From an uncultured Halobacteriovorax sp. (GTDB lineage: Bacteria > Bdellovibrionota > Bacteriovoracia > Bacteriovoracales > Bacteriovoracaceae), in the NCBI GenBank assembly GCA_913061265.1, contig CAJXVS010000008.1, positions 156,426-220,425 on the forward strand: 64,000 nt of DNA, in the 5' to 3' direction. Below are positions 51,801-59,937 of the stretch, in pieces. The translations under genes were made by a program, and so were the position numbers. The notes below the pieces were generated by a model that searched no databases, was not told the DNA's origin, and was given only the letters and a program-made list of their open reading frames with translations. Position 1 is the stretch's first letter, and each line of letters begins with the position of its first letter.

Positions 51801-53006
51801 GACAACGTCTCTGTAATGATAATGTTCAGCGTCTATATTGATAAAGACTTGATGTTCACGGGCTATTAGTAAGATTTCCTTTAGCCTTGGAGCGACGAGA
51901 TCATATGTATAATCAAAGGCCTCTGGTTTAAAGTCACTACAAAGGGCAGAGACTTTAATTGAGACATGGGCCCTTTCGATGCCAGCGTCATTTCTTGACC
52001 CCTTAATAATATGCAGACTAAAGCCTCGGATAAGTTTTAAGACTTCGTCTTTATAATGATCAGCTTCTTTTTCAGAGACAACTAACTCTCCTAGTTGATC
52101 AAGAGTGACATCTCTGCCTGTTTTAAAAAGCGCCTTAAAGCCTGATTCAGCTTTTTCAATATTCTCGCCAGCGATGAATCGTTTCGCCATTAACTTAACA
52201 GCTGTTCTCACGCCCCATGACAAAGGTCCCGCTGGGACTAGCTTTAAGAAATGATACTTTACTTTAGCTGCCAGGTAGATATGACTTGGAAGAGGGCTTT
52301 CTTGACCAACCTTTTCTAAGAGCCTGGCCTTTTCATTATCAGTTAATAATCTTCTTATTGATTCAAGGAGAATCCTCTTCACTTCGTTTCCGCTAGAGTC
52401 ATGATCTAAACTAGGAAGGATGGCCAAGAACTTTAATAAATGAATCCTTAGTAAGGCGAACTGCGCCGTTAACCCTAATCCATAGTCAGAGAACTTTTCA
52501 AAGAGGCTTGGTGAATACTTATTAACCTTTATTAAAAGTTTATCAACAAGCTTTGATGACTCTTCTTCAAGTTCAGTATATTTCTTGTCCTTGCCTAAAT
52601 CAGGCAATGACCCTTCATAGGTTACCCAATCGATAATACTTGGAAAGTCCTGTGGGTTTAAGAAGGCCACTTTCTCAGCGTGGGCCCTCAGAGAAACTAA
52701 TTCACTGAGCTCCCCATATTGAAGAAGAAAAAGCTCTTCGTTTAACCTTGGAGTATAGAGCCTAATCTCTTTGGCTTTGAAGAAATACCCCACTAAAAAA
52801 GGGCAAGTCTTTAAAGTAACTTGTTCTCTAAAGTCATTAAAACTTGAATCTGTCTTTCTTTTAAAAACATCAGAGATATAAGAGTCTACTGAGTCTTCCT
52901 CCGTCAGAATCAAGCTTGAGAAAGTCGAAGGGAAGAAAATCTTCCAACCAGAGAATGGCAAGGCCTTCTCTATGATCTTGGGAGCGAATCCATGAGTCTT
53001 AGTCAT
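48870..53006 (-). CDS. putA: Bifunctional PutA: proline dehydrogenase / P5C dehydrogenase
   Basis: Oxidises proline to glutamate in two steps with substrate channelling; the proline dehydrogenase part uses FAD and passes electrons to membrane quinone. 1378 residues. An N-terminal region (1 to about 300) without a ribbon-helix-helix DNA-binding motif is followed by the PRODH barrel (about 310-610; RLVKGAYWDAE and YVPIGSLLVGMAYLVRRIMEN). The aldehyde dehydrogenase domain (about 680-1140) has APWNFPLAIPCGM, EMGGKNAVVV and the catalytic Cys in HAGQKCSACSR, and ends in YVNRTITGA. A C-terminal domain (about 1150-1378), as in long PutAs, follows. TAGGAT precedes the ATG. Without the DNA-binding domain it cannot self-repress as E. 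coli PutA does. Confidence 0.94.
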   Translation of the reverse strand: MTKTHGFAPKIIEKALPFSGWKIFFPSTFSSLILTEEDSVDSYISDVFKRKTDSSFNDFREQVTLKTCPFLVGYFFKAKEIRLYTPRLNEELFLLQYGELSELVSLRAHAEKVAFLNPQDFPSIIDWVTYEGSLPDLGKDKKYTELEEESSKLVDKLLIKVNKYSPSLFEKFSDYGLGLTAQFALLRIHLLKFLAILPSLDHDSSGNEVKRILLESIRRLLTDNEKARLLEKVGQESPLPSHIYLAAKVKYHFLKLVPAGPLSWGVRTAVKLMAKRFIAGENIEKAESGFKALFKTGRDVTLDQLGELVVSEKEADHYKDEVLKLIRGFSLHIIKGSRNDAGIERAHVSIKVSALCSDFKPEAFDYTYDLVAPRLKEILLIAREHQVFINIDAEHYHYRDVVFKIYKKVLLETKDLSNYAGTGIVVQAYLRDAYTHLNDIVDLAKERGLMMPIRLVKGAYWDAETVEADAHSFNAPEFLNKEETDIHFRQLVVKIMESNPHVQLCLASHNFSDHCFAEVLRQKHFKDIPVIEHQCLHMTYEALSTAMADMGWVVRNYVPIGSLLVGMAYLVRRIMENSSQVGVLTIMRSHKKVSKIQSPMQVHADKILQGTLTRDKSQQSLTKEYFNIPPVLTYLDSERIWMDKAILEFKNLRLGHFYENPFFSNGDRISLKCSSDPKLIVGEINFANKEIALQAIDRSHEVYKDGSWAASSWFERSSVLTKTADLMLAKRLELCALICFEAGKAIAEGLADVDEAIDFLNFYAREEAWVHKGSEKFGSRGVVAVIAPWNFPLAIPCGMVSAALVAGNTVILKSAEQTPLISAVLTDLFIEAGLPKDVLIHAPGPGETVGQTLVEDSRVAGIVFTGSKDVGMHISKTAGKRVYHNELYDLKIPVKVITEMGGKNAVVVTANAELDETVSGILYSAFAHAGQKCSACSRIIVDNSVKARLVERLKEAIADLKVSVAYDYSTAVNPIITEFDQLRLKRQVIEASNEPSSIVHIDRSGEDLPGYCVGPVLIEVDSKQAREPSSFAVKELFGPVIHIIGFDTNEEAVSLFNFTDYALTGGIFSQSQDDIDWFADRLECGNFYVNRTITGARVAIEPFGGFKLSGTGPKAGSKSYLQAFHTKVKRPLSSSMTPDEVGSVENIELAGRSSLSCHDRAKIIYAGTAHLLEHFESLYHGIYGDDKIILNRFHKWMRKSLPGFQEKEHKNRIIPGQLSFNDYSMVQEHVVVTAYERRSYFPNLLNVLGALSVGSGVTVFARNKISFNWWRKVQGFFIQSGMEEQQFQVHLVGRETLLKSLNNPLVGSLIFDGPLETLEEMLEILHLEVKDEKRVRQVLTPYDTPNLENFKRICEQFVWVRSFAVNTMRHGAPLDLNL

Positions 53007-53108
53007 TAATTATCCTACTTAAGTTTGCACAAGATAATTACTATAATGAAGAGGATTTGTATATTAACACAGAGCAGGATTCGCCATTAAAAGAACATGA
53101 CTAAAGAG

Positions 53109-53711
53109 TTAGTGAAGGGTGTCAGCAACCACTTCCATGGCCGCTTGAAAGTCATCCTGATTGACGACTCTAGTGGCAAACTTACGAGATGGTTCAACAA
53201 ACTGATCATGCATAGGCTTAACCTGAGCTTGAAATTGCGCCTTGACCCCTTCAGGAGTTCTTCCTCTTTCAAGTACATCCCTCTTTAAGCGTCTTTCATA
53301 ACGGAGGTTCTCATCGCAATCGATAAAGATGGCGCGGTCAAAATGTGGTCTTAGAATTTCTTGAGAGAGGATAAGGATGCCATCAACTAAGATGATCTCC
53401 TTACTATTAAACTTTTGAACTTCACTCAATCTAGAATGAGTAGCAAAGTCATAAAGAGGAATTTCAACATCCTCTCCTGCCTTTAACTTTTTTAAGTGCT
53501 CCCCCATTAATTTGAAATCAAGGGAATCAGGATGATCAAAGTTAACCGCCCCTCCATCTCGATCAAAGCGGGAAGATTGATCGATATAATAAGAGTCTTG
53601 ATACATAAGACCACAACGATCAGCGCCAATCTCATCGAGAAGATCCCTTGCAAAAGTTGTCTTGCCCGAACCTGATCCCCCTGTAATGGCTATGATCGTT
53701 ATCTTATTCAT
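53109..53711 (-). CDS. udk: Uridine kinase
   Basis: Phosphorylates uridine (and cytidine) to the monophosphate. Walker A GGSGSGKTTFARDLL at the N-terminus, a Tyr-rich nucleoside site (MYQDSYYID), NFDHPDSLDF and YDFATHSR, and the lid RRLKRDVLERGRTPEG are all as in Udk. 200 residues. Its ATG overlaps the upp stop by one base. Last gene of the urc operon; a uracil-scavenging enzyme here feeds UMP into the ring-degrading step. Confidence 0.95.
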   Translation of the reverse strand: MNKITIIAITGGSGSGKTTFARDLLDEIGADRCGLMYQDSYYIDQSSRFDRDGGAVNFDHPDSLDFKLMGEHLKKLKAGEDVEIPLYDFATHSRLSEVQKFNSKEIILVDGILILSQEILRPHFDRAIFIDCDENLRYERRLKRDVLERGRTPEGVKAQFQAQVKPMHDQFVEPSRKFATRVVNQDDFQAAMEVVADTLH

Positions 53712-54337
53712 TAGTTTGAATGATAGAGTCTGTTACCTGCGTCTCCTAGACCAGGAAGAAGATAACCATCAGCTGTTAGGCCCTCTTCTTTAGAAACACC
53801 ATAAACTTCAACGTCTGGGTGAAAGTGATGAAGCCTCTCTAATCCTTCAGGAGATACTAAGATACAAAGCATCTTAATAGGCCCAACTTCATATTGCTTA
53901 AGCCTATCAACACAAGCGATGGCCGTGTCAGCCGTTGCCAGAAGTGGATCGGCTAAAAGAATAGGTCTTCCCTTCGCATCGTCTGGTAACTTGAAATAGT
54001 ACTCAACTGTATTTTTAATAAATTTATCTCTATAGATTCCAATATGTCCGGCACTAGCAAAAGGAAGCAAAGAAAGAAGCCCATCAAGCATTCCATTTCC
54101 TGCTCTCATGATAGAGACGATGATTGGGTTCTCTAAAATCCTATCAACATTGGCCGTAGCAAGAGGTGTCTCAACAGTCATGCTTGTGACTTTCATTTCT
54201 TTAGTGGCTTCGTAGGCCAAGAGCCTACTCATTTCCTTAATGATAGAGCGAAACTCAGCTGAGCCTGTATTCTTATCTCTTAAGAAACTTAATTTATGTC
54301 TTAAGACCGGGTGATCTACTAATTTAAAATTACTCAT
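53711..54337 (-). CDS. upp: Uracil phosphoribosyltransferase
   Basis: Makes UMP from uracil and PRPP. AGNGMLDGLLSLLPFA and the PRPP loop DPLLATADTA are family motifs, and a C-terminal YLLPGLGDAGNR binds uracil. 208 residues, normal. In the yeast URC pathway the corresponding enzyme (URC6) is required for uracil breakdown, and this gene sits directly after urc4 here, 14 nt downstream, with AAGGA before its ATG. Confidence 0.95.
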   Translation of the reverse strand: MSNFKLVDHPVLRHKLSFLRDKNTGSAEFRSIIKEMSRLLAYEATKEMKVTSMTVETPLATANVDRILENPIIVSIMRAGNGMLDGLLSLLPFASAGHIGIYRDKFIKNTVEYYFKLPDDAKGRPILLADPLLATADTAIACVDRLKQYEVGPIKMLCILVSPEGLERLHHFHPDVEVYGVSKEEGLTADGYLLPGLGDAGNRLYHSN

Positions 54338-54351
54338 ATCTATTCCTTTAT

Positions 54352-55575
54352 TTAAAATACTGTTCCATCTGACTTTAAGTTAAGCGGTGGTCCACCGTCT
54401 TCTCTTAAAGCTTTCGCTGTTTTTCTTCCGGCCCACCAAGTTCCGCCCTCTAAGACTTTCGCCAAAGGAAATTCAAATGGTTTCTTGCCGAGGGCCTTTT
54501 GTACATGAGTACCAACTCTATCTAAAAGTTGCACTGTCAAAGCGCGCCATTCAATAATCAACTCACTACCAGGCTCATGTTCTATCTTTAACATTTCAGG
54601 GTCTTTTAACTTGATGACTTCTTTATCTAAAAAGAGACCGCCGTTACGGTACTCCGCAAGGCCTGTTAACTCTTCTGCTCCCCAGATATCGACTTCAGCT
54701 GCCATGATAGGCTCTACCATAGAGTAACTAAGCCACTGTGAGAGTTTATGAAAAGGCACAAGGGACTCAAGAGAATCTGGCGTTCCAAGAGCACTATGAT
54801 GCCAAACATCACCTAGGTTTACTTCCCCTAGGTGAATCCTTCCAGGCCAAATAGGACCGAGTCCTAATAAAACGGCTTTAAGAAGATCTCTTGCTTCAAA
54901 TTTCATTCCGTGTTTTTCAATTAAGTAATCTAAGATATTTCCGGGTCTTCCCTCTTTAAAAATCTCAGAGTTCTCAAGACAAGTCTTACCTAAACTCTTA
55001 AGAAGAGTCAGTCTTCCTTCTAATCCAATTATGGGGTTCGCCTCTGTGACTTGAAAACCTTTTAAAAGATCCTCTGCTGTAACACTTAAAAGCTTTTCAC
55101 CATCGACTCTATAAGGAGAATCTGTTTTAGAAAACAAGCCGCCATTGAACATATCAAGTGAGGCGATTGCAAGACCTTCAGAGCGAGAGAATTCTTTTCC
55201 CGAACTTTCTTCTTTATAACGCCAACCCATACCTGCCCCAGCATCTAGTAAAACAGAAGTGATAACAAGGTCTAGCTTAAGCCTAGCTTTTTCTAAAAGG
55301 TCTTCTTTAACAATCTTGTCATTTAAAGCAGCGACTCTATGAAGGCCTCCGACATTAAAATGTCCCCATCTAGAATGAAAGGGAATATCAAGATCAGGGT
55401 AGTTCTCTTGAATAACATCCATAACAAACATGGCCGTCTCTTCAATCTTTGACTCATCTAAGTCAAAATACCCTTCTCCATCTAGGGCCCTTTGATAAAG
55501 CTTACCAGTTCTTTCACGGATCGCTTTTGGGCTTAAGAGAAAATCTATATCTTCTTTATTAAATTCAAAGCTCAC
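54352..55575 (-). CDS. urc4: URC4/Urg3 (DUF1688) uracil catabolism protein
   Basis: 407 residues of the DUF1688 family, known as URC4 in Lachancea kluyveri and Urg3 in fission yeast. Recognisable stretches are SRWGHFNVGGLHRV, DAGAGMGWRYKE, LEGRLTLLKSLG, PGNILDYL and GTWWAGRKTAK. It is required genetically for uracil use as a nitrogen source; its chemistry is not firmly established, though it is thought to act on the ring-opened product or ribosylurea stage. The start overlaps the urc1 stop by one base (TAATG). Gene order urc1-urc4-upp is the conserved bacterial and fungal linkage. Confidence 0.92.
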   Translation of the reverse strand: MSFEFNKEDIDFLLSPKAIRERTGKLYQRALDGEGYFDLDESKIEETAMFVMDVIQENYPDLDIPFHSRWGHFNVGGLHRVAALNDKIVKEDLLEKARLKLDLVITSVLLDAGAGMGWRYKEESSGKEFSRSEGLAIASLDMFNGGLFSKTDSPYRVDGEKLLSVTAEDLLKGFQVTEANPIIGLEGRLTLLKSLGKTCLENSEIFKEGRPGNILDYLIEKHGMKFEARDLLKAVLLGLGPIWPGRIHLGEVNLGDVWHHSALGTPDSLESLVPFHKLSQWLSYSMVEPIMAAEVDIWGAEELTGLAEYRNGGLFLDKEVIKLKDPEMLKIEHEPGSELIIEWRALTVQLLDRVGTHVQKALGKKPFEFPLAKVLEGGTWWAGRKTAKALREDGGPPLNLKSDGTVF

Positions 55576-56843
55576 TACTCTTCTCCATCTTCTAATTCTC
55601 TACCCTGAAGCTTATCAAGACCTTTCTCATCCATAATTTCATCGTCAGTAAAGTAACCAGCTGCTTTTTTCGCTTCGATTTCAACTTGAGCATCAGCTGG
55701 AACTAACTCTGAAGGAATTGAGAGTCTATTCACGACTTCAATACCAGAGCCAACAATAGCGTCGTATTTCATATTACTCATGGAGTGTAGGTTATGAATC
55801 TTTTTGATACCAAACCAGTTAAGAACATCAGGCATAAACTCTTGAAAACGAGCATCTTCAACACCCGCAACACATTCAGTTCTGTAAAAATAATTAGAGG
55901 CTGAGTCTCCGCCCTCTTGTCTTTTACGAGCGTTATAAACGAGAAACTTAGTCACTTCTCCAAGGGCGCGCCCTTCTTTTCTAAAATAAACAACAATACC
56001 AACTCCGCCACGTTGAGCCGTTCTAGCGGCATCTTCGATCCCATGAGTCAGATAAGGACGGCAAGTACAAATATCTGATCCAAAAACATCAGAGCCATTA
56101 CACTCATCGTGAACTCTACAAGTCAGTTCAATATCTGGGTTTGATAGATCATCAGGGTTCCCAAAGATATAGGCCGTGCTTGAACCAATTGGCGGAAGAA
56201 GAACCTTAAGATCGGGTCTTGTGACAAGCTCTGGAAACATGCCCCCAGTTTCTTGGAAAAGAACCTTTCTAAGCTCACCTTCGTCCATATTAAAACGCTC
56301 TGCAATTCCTGGTAGGTACCAAACAGGCTCAATAGCAACCTTAGTTACTTTAATATCCCCTTCTTTAGTTACGATCTTTCCGTCAATAGGAAGACGCCCT
56401 TCCCTAATCGCTTCTTTGATCTCTGGAATCCCAAGTCTTGCCTGTGTAACTGCGATCGTTGGGCGAACATCAACGCCACCTTCAAGAGACTTAGTAAAAT
56501 GCTCATTGATCTGGGCTCCCCAGGGATCAATAGAGACGATCTTTTTAGGGTCTTTCCATGATTCGTGAGGGCCAATTACTGTTGTTGCGTGAGTGTTTAC
56601 AAGATCAGCTACATGATCTTGCGGGAAACTTCCCGTTGCAATAGAAAGAGCGCGGTAGACTGTATAAGAGCCACTATGAGTTCCAATTGCATTTCTATTT
56701 CCTTTATCAGAGATAGTCGCCACGATCGGTCCACGAACCTTCGGGTCTTCAGCTCCCCAATTAACAGGGGTGCTTTCTTTATAGATTTGATTTGAGTGGC
56801 TTGTTAGCACCACATGGCTTGCGCGTTTCATTTTGTCTTCCAT
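55575..56843 (-). CDS. urc1: URC1/Urg1, GTP cyclohydrolase II-like uracil catabolism enzyme
   Basis: 422 residues. The second half is a GTP cyclohydrolase II domain: VHDECNGSDVFGSDICTCRP keeps the three zinc cysteines, and YFRKEGRALGEVTKFLVYNA resembles the catalytic helix of RibA. The first 200 residues are an N-terminal extension characteristic of URC1 and not of RibA. The YRTECVAG and MSNMKYDAIVGSG stretches differ from riboflavin RibA. Together with its position between mmsA and urc4 this points to pyrimidine ring opening on a uridine nucleotide, not riboflavin synthesis. No other rib gene is nearby. Confidence 0.92.
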   Translation of the reverse strand: MEDKMKRASHVVLTSHSNQIYKESTPVNWGAEDPKVRGPIVATISDKGNRNAIGTHSGSYTVYRALSIATGSFPQDHVADLVNTHATTVIGPHESWKDPKKIVSIDPWGAQINEHFTKSLEGGVDVRPTIAVTQARLGIPEIKEAIREGRLPIDGKIVTKEGDIKVTKVAIEPVWYLPGIAERFNMDEGELRKVLFQETGGMFPELVTRPDLKVLLPPIGSSTAYIFGNPDDLSNPDIELTCRVHDECNGSDVFGSDICTCRPYLTHGIEDAARTAQRGGVGIVVYFRKEGRALGEVTKFLVYNARKRQEGGDSASNYFYRTECVAGVEDARFQEFMPDVLNWFGIKKIHNLHSMSNMKYDAIVGSGIEVVNRLSIPSELVPADAQVEIEAKKAAGYFTDDEIMDEKGLDKLQGRELEDGEE

Positions 56844-56852
56844 AATATTTCC

Positions 56853-58337
56853 TTAACTCATCCAATTAGAATCTTTTTGGGATTCCCACTTGGTCGTGAT
56901 CTTTTTCATATCACTCCAAAAATTTAAACTATTTGTTCCTGTAATATCTCCGTGACCGAACTTTGAGTGGTTGATACCACCAAAACTAAAAGGCTCTCGA
57001 GGAACAGGAACTCCAATATTCACGCCGACCATACCAGCACTTGCTGCACTTACGACTTTTTCTGCAAGAGAACCGTTTGTAGTAAAGACACTACAAGCGT
57101 TTCCATAATCATTTTCATTTTCAATCTTCATGGCTTCAGAAATGGAGGCCACTCTCACGATTGAGATAATAGGCCCAAAGAGTTCTACCTTTGAGGCCTC
57201 ACTTTTAGGATCAACATTATCTAAGATAGTAGGACCTAACCAAAAACCACCTTCTTTTCCAGCGGGAGCTTTAAATTTTCTTCCATCAAGAAGAATAGTT
57301 GCTCCTGCTGCTTCCGCTTTAGAGATGGCGGCATTTAAGAACTCAACTTGCTCTTTTGTAATGATGGCGCCCATATCTAGGCCCAAGGTCATAGACTCTG
57401 CTCGCTTTTTGATAGCTGCAATTTGTTTTTCAACATCGCCTACGGCAAGTAAGACAGATGCCGCCATACAACGCTGGCCTGCACAACCCGTAAAAGAATC
57501 AGCGATCCCGCGTCCAGCAATCTCTGGGTCAGCGTCGGGAAGAAGCACGATATGATTCTTAGCTCCACCTAAGGCAAGAACTCTTTTTCCAAGTGCGGCC
57601 GCTCTTGAATAAACAAGACCAGCAATCTTAGAAGAGCCTACAAAACCTACCGCCTTAACTTCTTTATGATCAATAATAGAATTAACGGTTTCGACACCGC
57701 CATTTAAGATGGTGAGAACTCCGGCCGGAAGACCCGCTTCTTTGAAAGCTTCCCCAATATAAAGACTTGTAATAGGTGTCTTATCTGAAGGCTTCCAAAC
57801 GTAGGCATTTCCTAAAGTAATAGCGATAGGAAGAGTCCACATTGGAACCATGGCAGGAAAATTAAAAGGAGTAATATTGGCGATAACACCAAGAGGTTCT
57901 CTTCTGTATTCACAAAAAACACCACGAGAGACCTCCATTCGTCCCCCTTGATCTAAGTTTTGAAGCGAGATGGCGTATTCAAGGACTTCAATTCCTTTCA
58001 TGATGCCGGCTTTTGATTCCCCTAGGGTCTTTCCATTTTCTAAGCTTACAATCTGAGAGATCTTATCGATGTCTCTTAAGAGGATCTCTCTAAGATTAAA
58101 CATCACTGATGTTCTCTCTTTTAAAGGAGTCGCTCCCCAAGTCTTAGAGGCCGCACTTGCTTTTTCTATGGCCTTGTTAACAAGGGCTGATTCACAGGCC
58201 TTACCACTACCTACAACTTCCCCATTATAAGGGCTTTCAATATTATACTGAGACCCTGATCCAGGGACCCACTCTCCACCTATAAGGTGACTTACTTGAA
58301 TTGCTTTTTCAGGCACTTGAATATCATTCATATCCAT
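56853..58337 (-). CDS. mmsA: CoA-acylating methylmalonate/malonate-semialdehyde dehydrogenase
   Basis: Oxidises (methyl)malonate semialdehyde with NAD+ and CoA, releasing CO2, to propionyl- or acetyl-CoA. ITPFNFPAMVPMWTLPIAI and TGCAGQRCMAASVLL (catalytic Cys) identify the MmsA subgroup. 494 residues, normal. First gene of the operon, followed by urc1 after 9 nt. Since C3 of uracil leaves as malonate semialdehyde or 3-hydroxypropionate, MmsA is a logical exit enzyme; this link is inference. ATGs at 58337 and 58331 are both possible, the second having better ribosome spacing (GAGAGG, 8 nt). Confidence 0.93.
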   Translation of the reverse strand: MDMNDIQVPEKAIQVSHLIGGEWVPGSGSQYNIESPYNGEVVGSGKACESALVNKAIEKASAASKTWGATPLKERTSVMFNLREILLRDIDKISQIVSLENGKTLGESKAGIMKGIEVLEYAISLQNLDQGGRMEVSRGVFCEYRREPLGVIANITPFNFPAMVPMWTLPIAITLGNAYVWKPSDKTPITSLYIGEAFKEAGLPAGVLTILNGGVETVNSIIDHKEVKAVGFVGSSKIAGLVYSRAAALGKRVLALGGAKNHIVLLPDADPEIAGRGIADSFTGCAGQRCMAASVLLAVGDVEKQIAAIKKRAESMTLGLDMGAIITKEQVEFLNAAISKAEAAGATILLDGRKFKAPAGKEGGFWLGPTILDNVDPKSEASKVELFGPIISIVRVASISEAMKIENENDYGNACSVFTTNGSLAEKVVSAASAGMVGVNIGVPVPREPFSFGGINHSKFGHGDITGTNSLNFWSDMKKITTKWESQKDSNWMS

Positions 58338-58405
58338 ATCCTCTCTATAGTCTTTTTTAGGAAAGAGAAAATTCTAAGATTTTGGGATAGGAGTGTCTAC
58401 CTATT

Positions 58406-58434
58406 ATCATAGCTTTGACGTGACGCAGTATAAA
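58406..58434 (-). promoter_or_regulatory. Probable promoter of the mmsA-urc operon
   Basis: On the minus strand: -35 TTTATA (58434-58429), 17-nt spacer, -10 TATGAT (58411-58406). The match is moderate (4/6 and 5/6). Its -35 overlaps the left arm of the dyad at 58426-58457. Confidence 0.4.
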
Positions 58435-58457
58435 TAAAGCTTATATTTGTTATACTG
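58426..58457. promoter_or_regulatory. Dyad operator candidate between the urc operon and 58535
   Basis: CAGTATAA (58426-58433) and TTATACTG (58450-58457) are exact reverse complements, 16 nt apart, and the centre AAGCTT (58438-58443) is itself palindromic. The left arm covers the -35 of mmsA; the right arm holds TATACT, a possible -10 for the rightward gene. A repressor bound here could silence both operons. Confidence 0.5.
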
Positions 58458-58534
58458 TGCCAATTTCTTCGTAGCCTTTTGGCCTGCCCCTTTGTAGAAA
58501 TCCCTAAAATGACTATGAACATCAAAGGATCTTT

Positions 58535-59935
58535 ATGAAGTACTTAACACTTGTACTATTACTTTCACTCTCGATTACGACAGCTTTTGCTAATAACTTA
58601 GAGCAAGATCCCGCGCAGGTTAAGTGTGATGATGAACTTAAGCGTTGTACTTATGTCAGTCAAAATATCACGGCCCGCCAATTAGTAAGCCGTATTAATT
58701 CAATAATGTTCCCTGCCTCAATCCTTACACCAAAAGAAGGCTATATTAATGTTGAGAGTTTAAAAAAGATCAACTTCTGGTTAGAGCAAGTCGAATTGAA
58801 GACGCGTTTTATTGCCCTTCTTCCCCTATTAGATTCTTTTGAAGAATTCAATCCATCAGCTCTTGTTCAACTGACCACTGAGATCTATTCCGTTTCAGAA
58901 TTAGGCTTTAGTCATTTAAGCGCAGAGATTGCCTCTGCTTCAACTGACACAGGTGATGCCACTGACGTTGACCTGTCTTCTCTTGGGGGCGGAACAATCG
59001 AGCTTGCTCTTAAGCTAGGATCTAATTTACTTGGAAGTGTTCTTGGGACAAAGGTTTCAAGACAAGAGATAACTCAAGTTGAAACAATCACTCAGTTAAT
59101 TCCAAACCTCTCAGATATAAGCTACTCCCACGGATCGACAGTATTTATCTCTCCTTCACCTGGGATTGTTAAAGAAGCAAAAGCTGGTGTTACCATTAAT
59201 GGAACTGTCTCAATTAATAAGTTTGATTCAGAACTAGTCGTTCTTAAGAACTATAATTTTAACTACGGAGTTATCAACTCCACGACTGAAGGTGAAACGA
59301 TGGCGCCTGTGACTATGCTATCGATTCAAAACCCTCAGCTCTACCTAGTTAAAGATACGGCAACTATGGTCGTCAGCACTCATACCGTTCGAGAAGAAAG
59401 TGGACGCCAATGGGGATTAGGTCTTTTTGGAAGAAGTAAAGATAAGCTTCGTTCAAAATTGATGATCGTAACAAGAGCTACTGCCTTTAGCTTTGTTGAT
59501 TATATAAGACAGCTTAAAAAGCTCAGAAGATTAGAACTTCATAGAGAGTTCTCAGAGTTAGAAATCAATTCTTTTCCAAGTGATAGCCTTTCATTTAAAG
59601 AGGCCCTAAGCGTGCTTAAGCCTTACTCTCTTCAGACTCCTTCAGGACAGAAGATCTTAGGTTTTAAACTCGACAAGGATTTTGCCAGACAAAATAATAT
59701 TAAGAAAAGTGTTGAAGTAGAAATCAAAGGCGGCGGAATCAAACAAGAGGCTATTCTTACAGTAGAGAACCTTATGCTTTCAGGCATAAAGTTTAATCCA
59801 GTGGGTCTTCGCTACTTAGATAAAAAGCTCATCACTTTTAAGATTGAACTAAAAAAATTCGGTGGCTCACGCTCTGATCGAGTGAAGTTAAAGCTTTATT
59901 ATAACCCAAGAACAAATTCCTTTATTGAGGAGTAG
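58535..59935 (+). CDS. Exported secretin-like protein, first of a three-gene operon
   Basis: 466 residues with signal peptide (KYLTLVLLLSLSITTAFA). The N-terminal part has CDDELKRC. The middle, from VQLTTEIYSVSELG through a Gly/Leu-rich segment (LGGGTIELALKLGSNLLGS) to SKLMIVTRA (about residues 105-320), recalls the secretin homology region of type II/IV pilus channels, and a beta-rich C-terminal domain follows. No certain family. AAAGGA lies 7 nt before the ATG. Its stop is 2 nt before the next start. If it forms a ring, the two small exported partners could be pilotins or plugs. Confidence 0.5.
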   Translation: MKYLTLVLLLSLSITTAFANNLEQDPAQVKCDDELKRCTYVSQNITARQLVSRINSIMFPASILTPKEGYINVESLKKINFWLEQVELKTRFIALLPLLDSFEEFNPSALVQLTTEIYSVSELGFSHLSAEIASASTDTGDATDVDLSSLGGGTIELALKLGSNLLGSVLGTKVSRQEITQVETITQLIPNLSDISYSHGSTVFISPSPGIVKEAKAGVTINGTVSINKFDSELVVLKNYNFNYGVINSTTEGETMAPVTMLSIQNPQLYLVKDTATMVVSTHTVREESGRQWGLGLFGRSKDKLRSKLMIVTRATAFSFVDYIRQLKKLRRLELHREFSELEINSFPSDSLSFKEALSVLKPYSLQTPSGQKILGFKLDKDFARQNNIKKSVEVEIKGGGIKQEAILTVENLMLSGIKFNPVGLRYLDKKLITFKIELKKFGGSRSDRVKLKLYYNPRTNSFIEE

Positions 59936-59937
59936 CC

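Noticed and set aside
56176..56568. 130-codon open frame on the plus strand
   Set aside because: Antisense to the well-supported urc1 gene; a by-product of its codon usage.
55575..56843. Reading urc1 as riboflavin ribA
   Set aside because: The 200-residue N-terminal extension, divergent catalytic stretches and linkage to urc4-upp fit URC1; no rib genes nearby.
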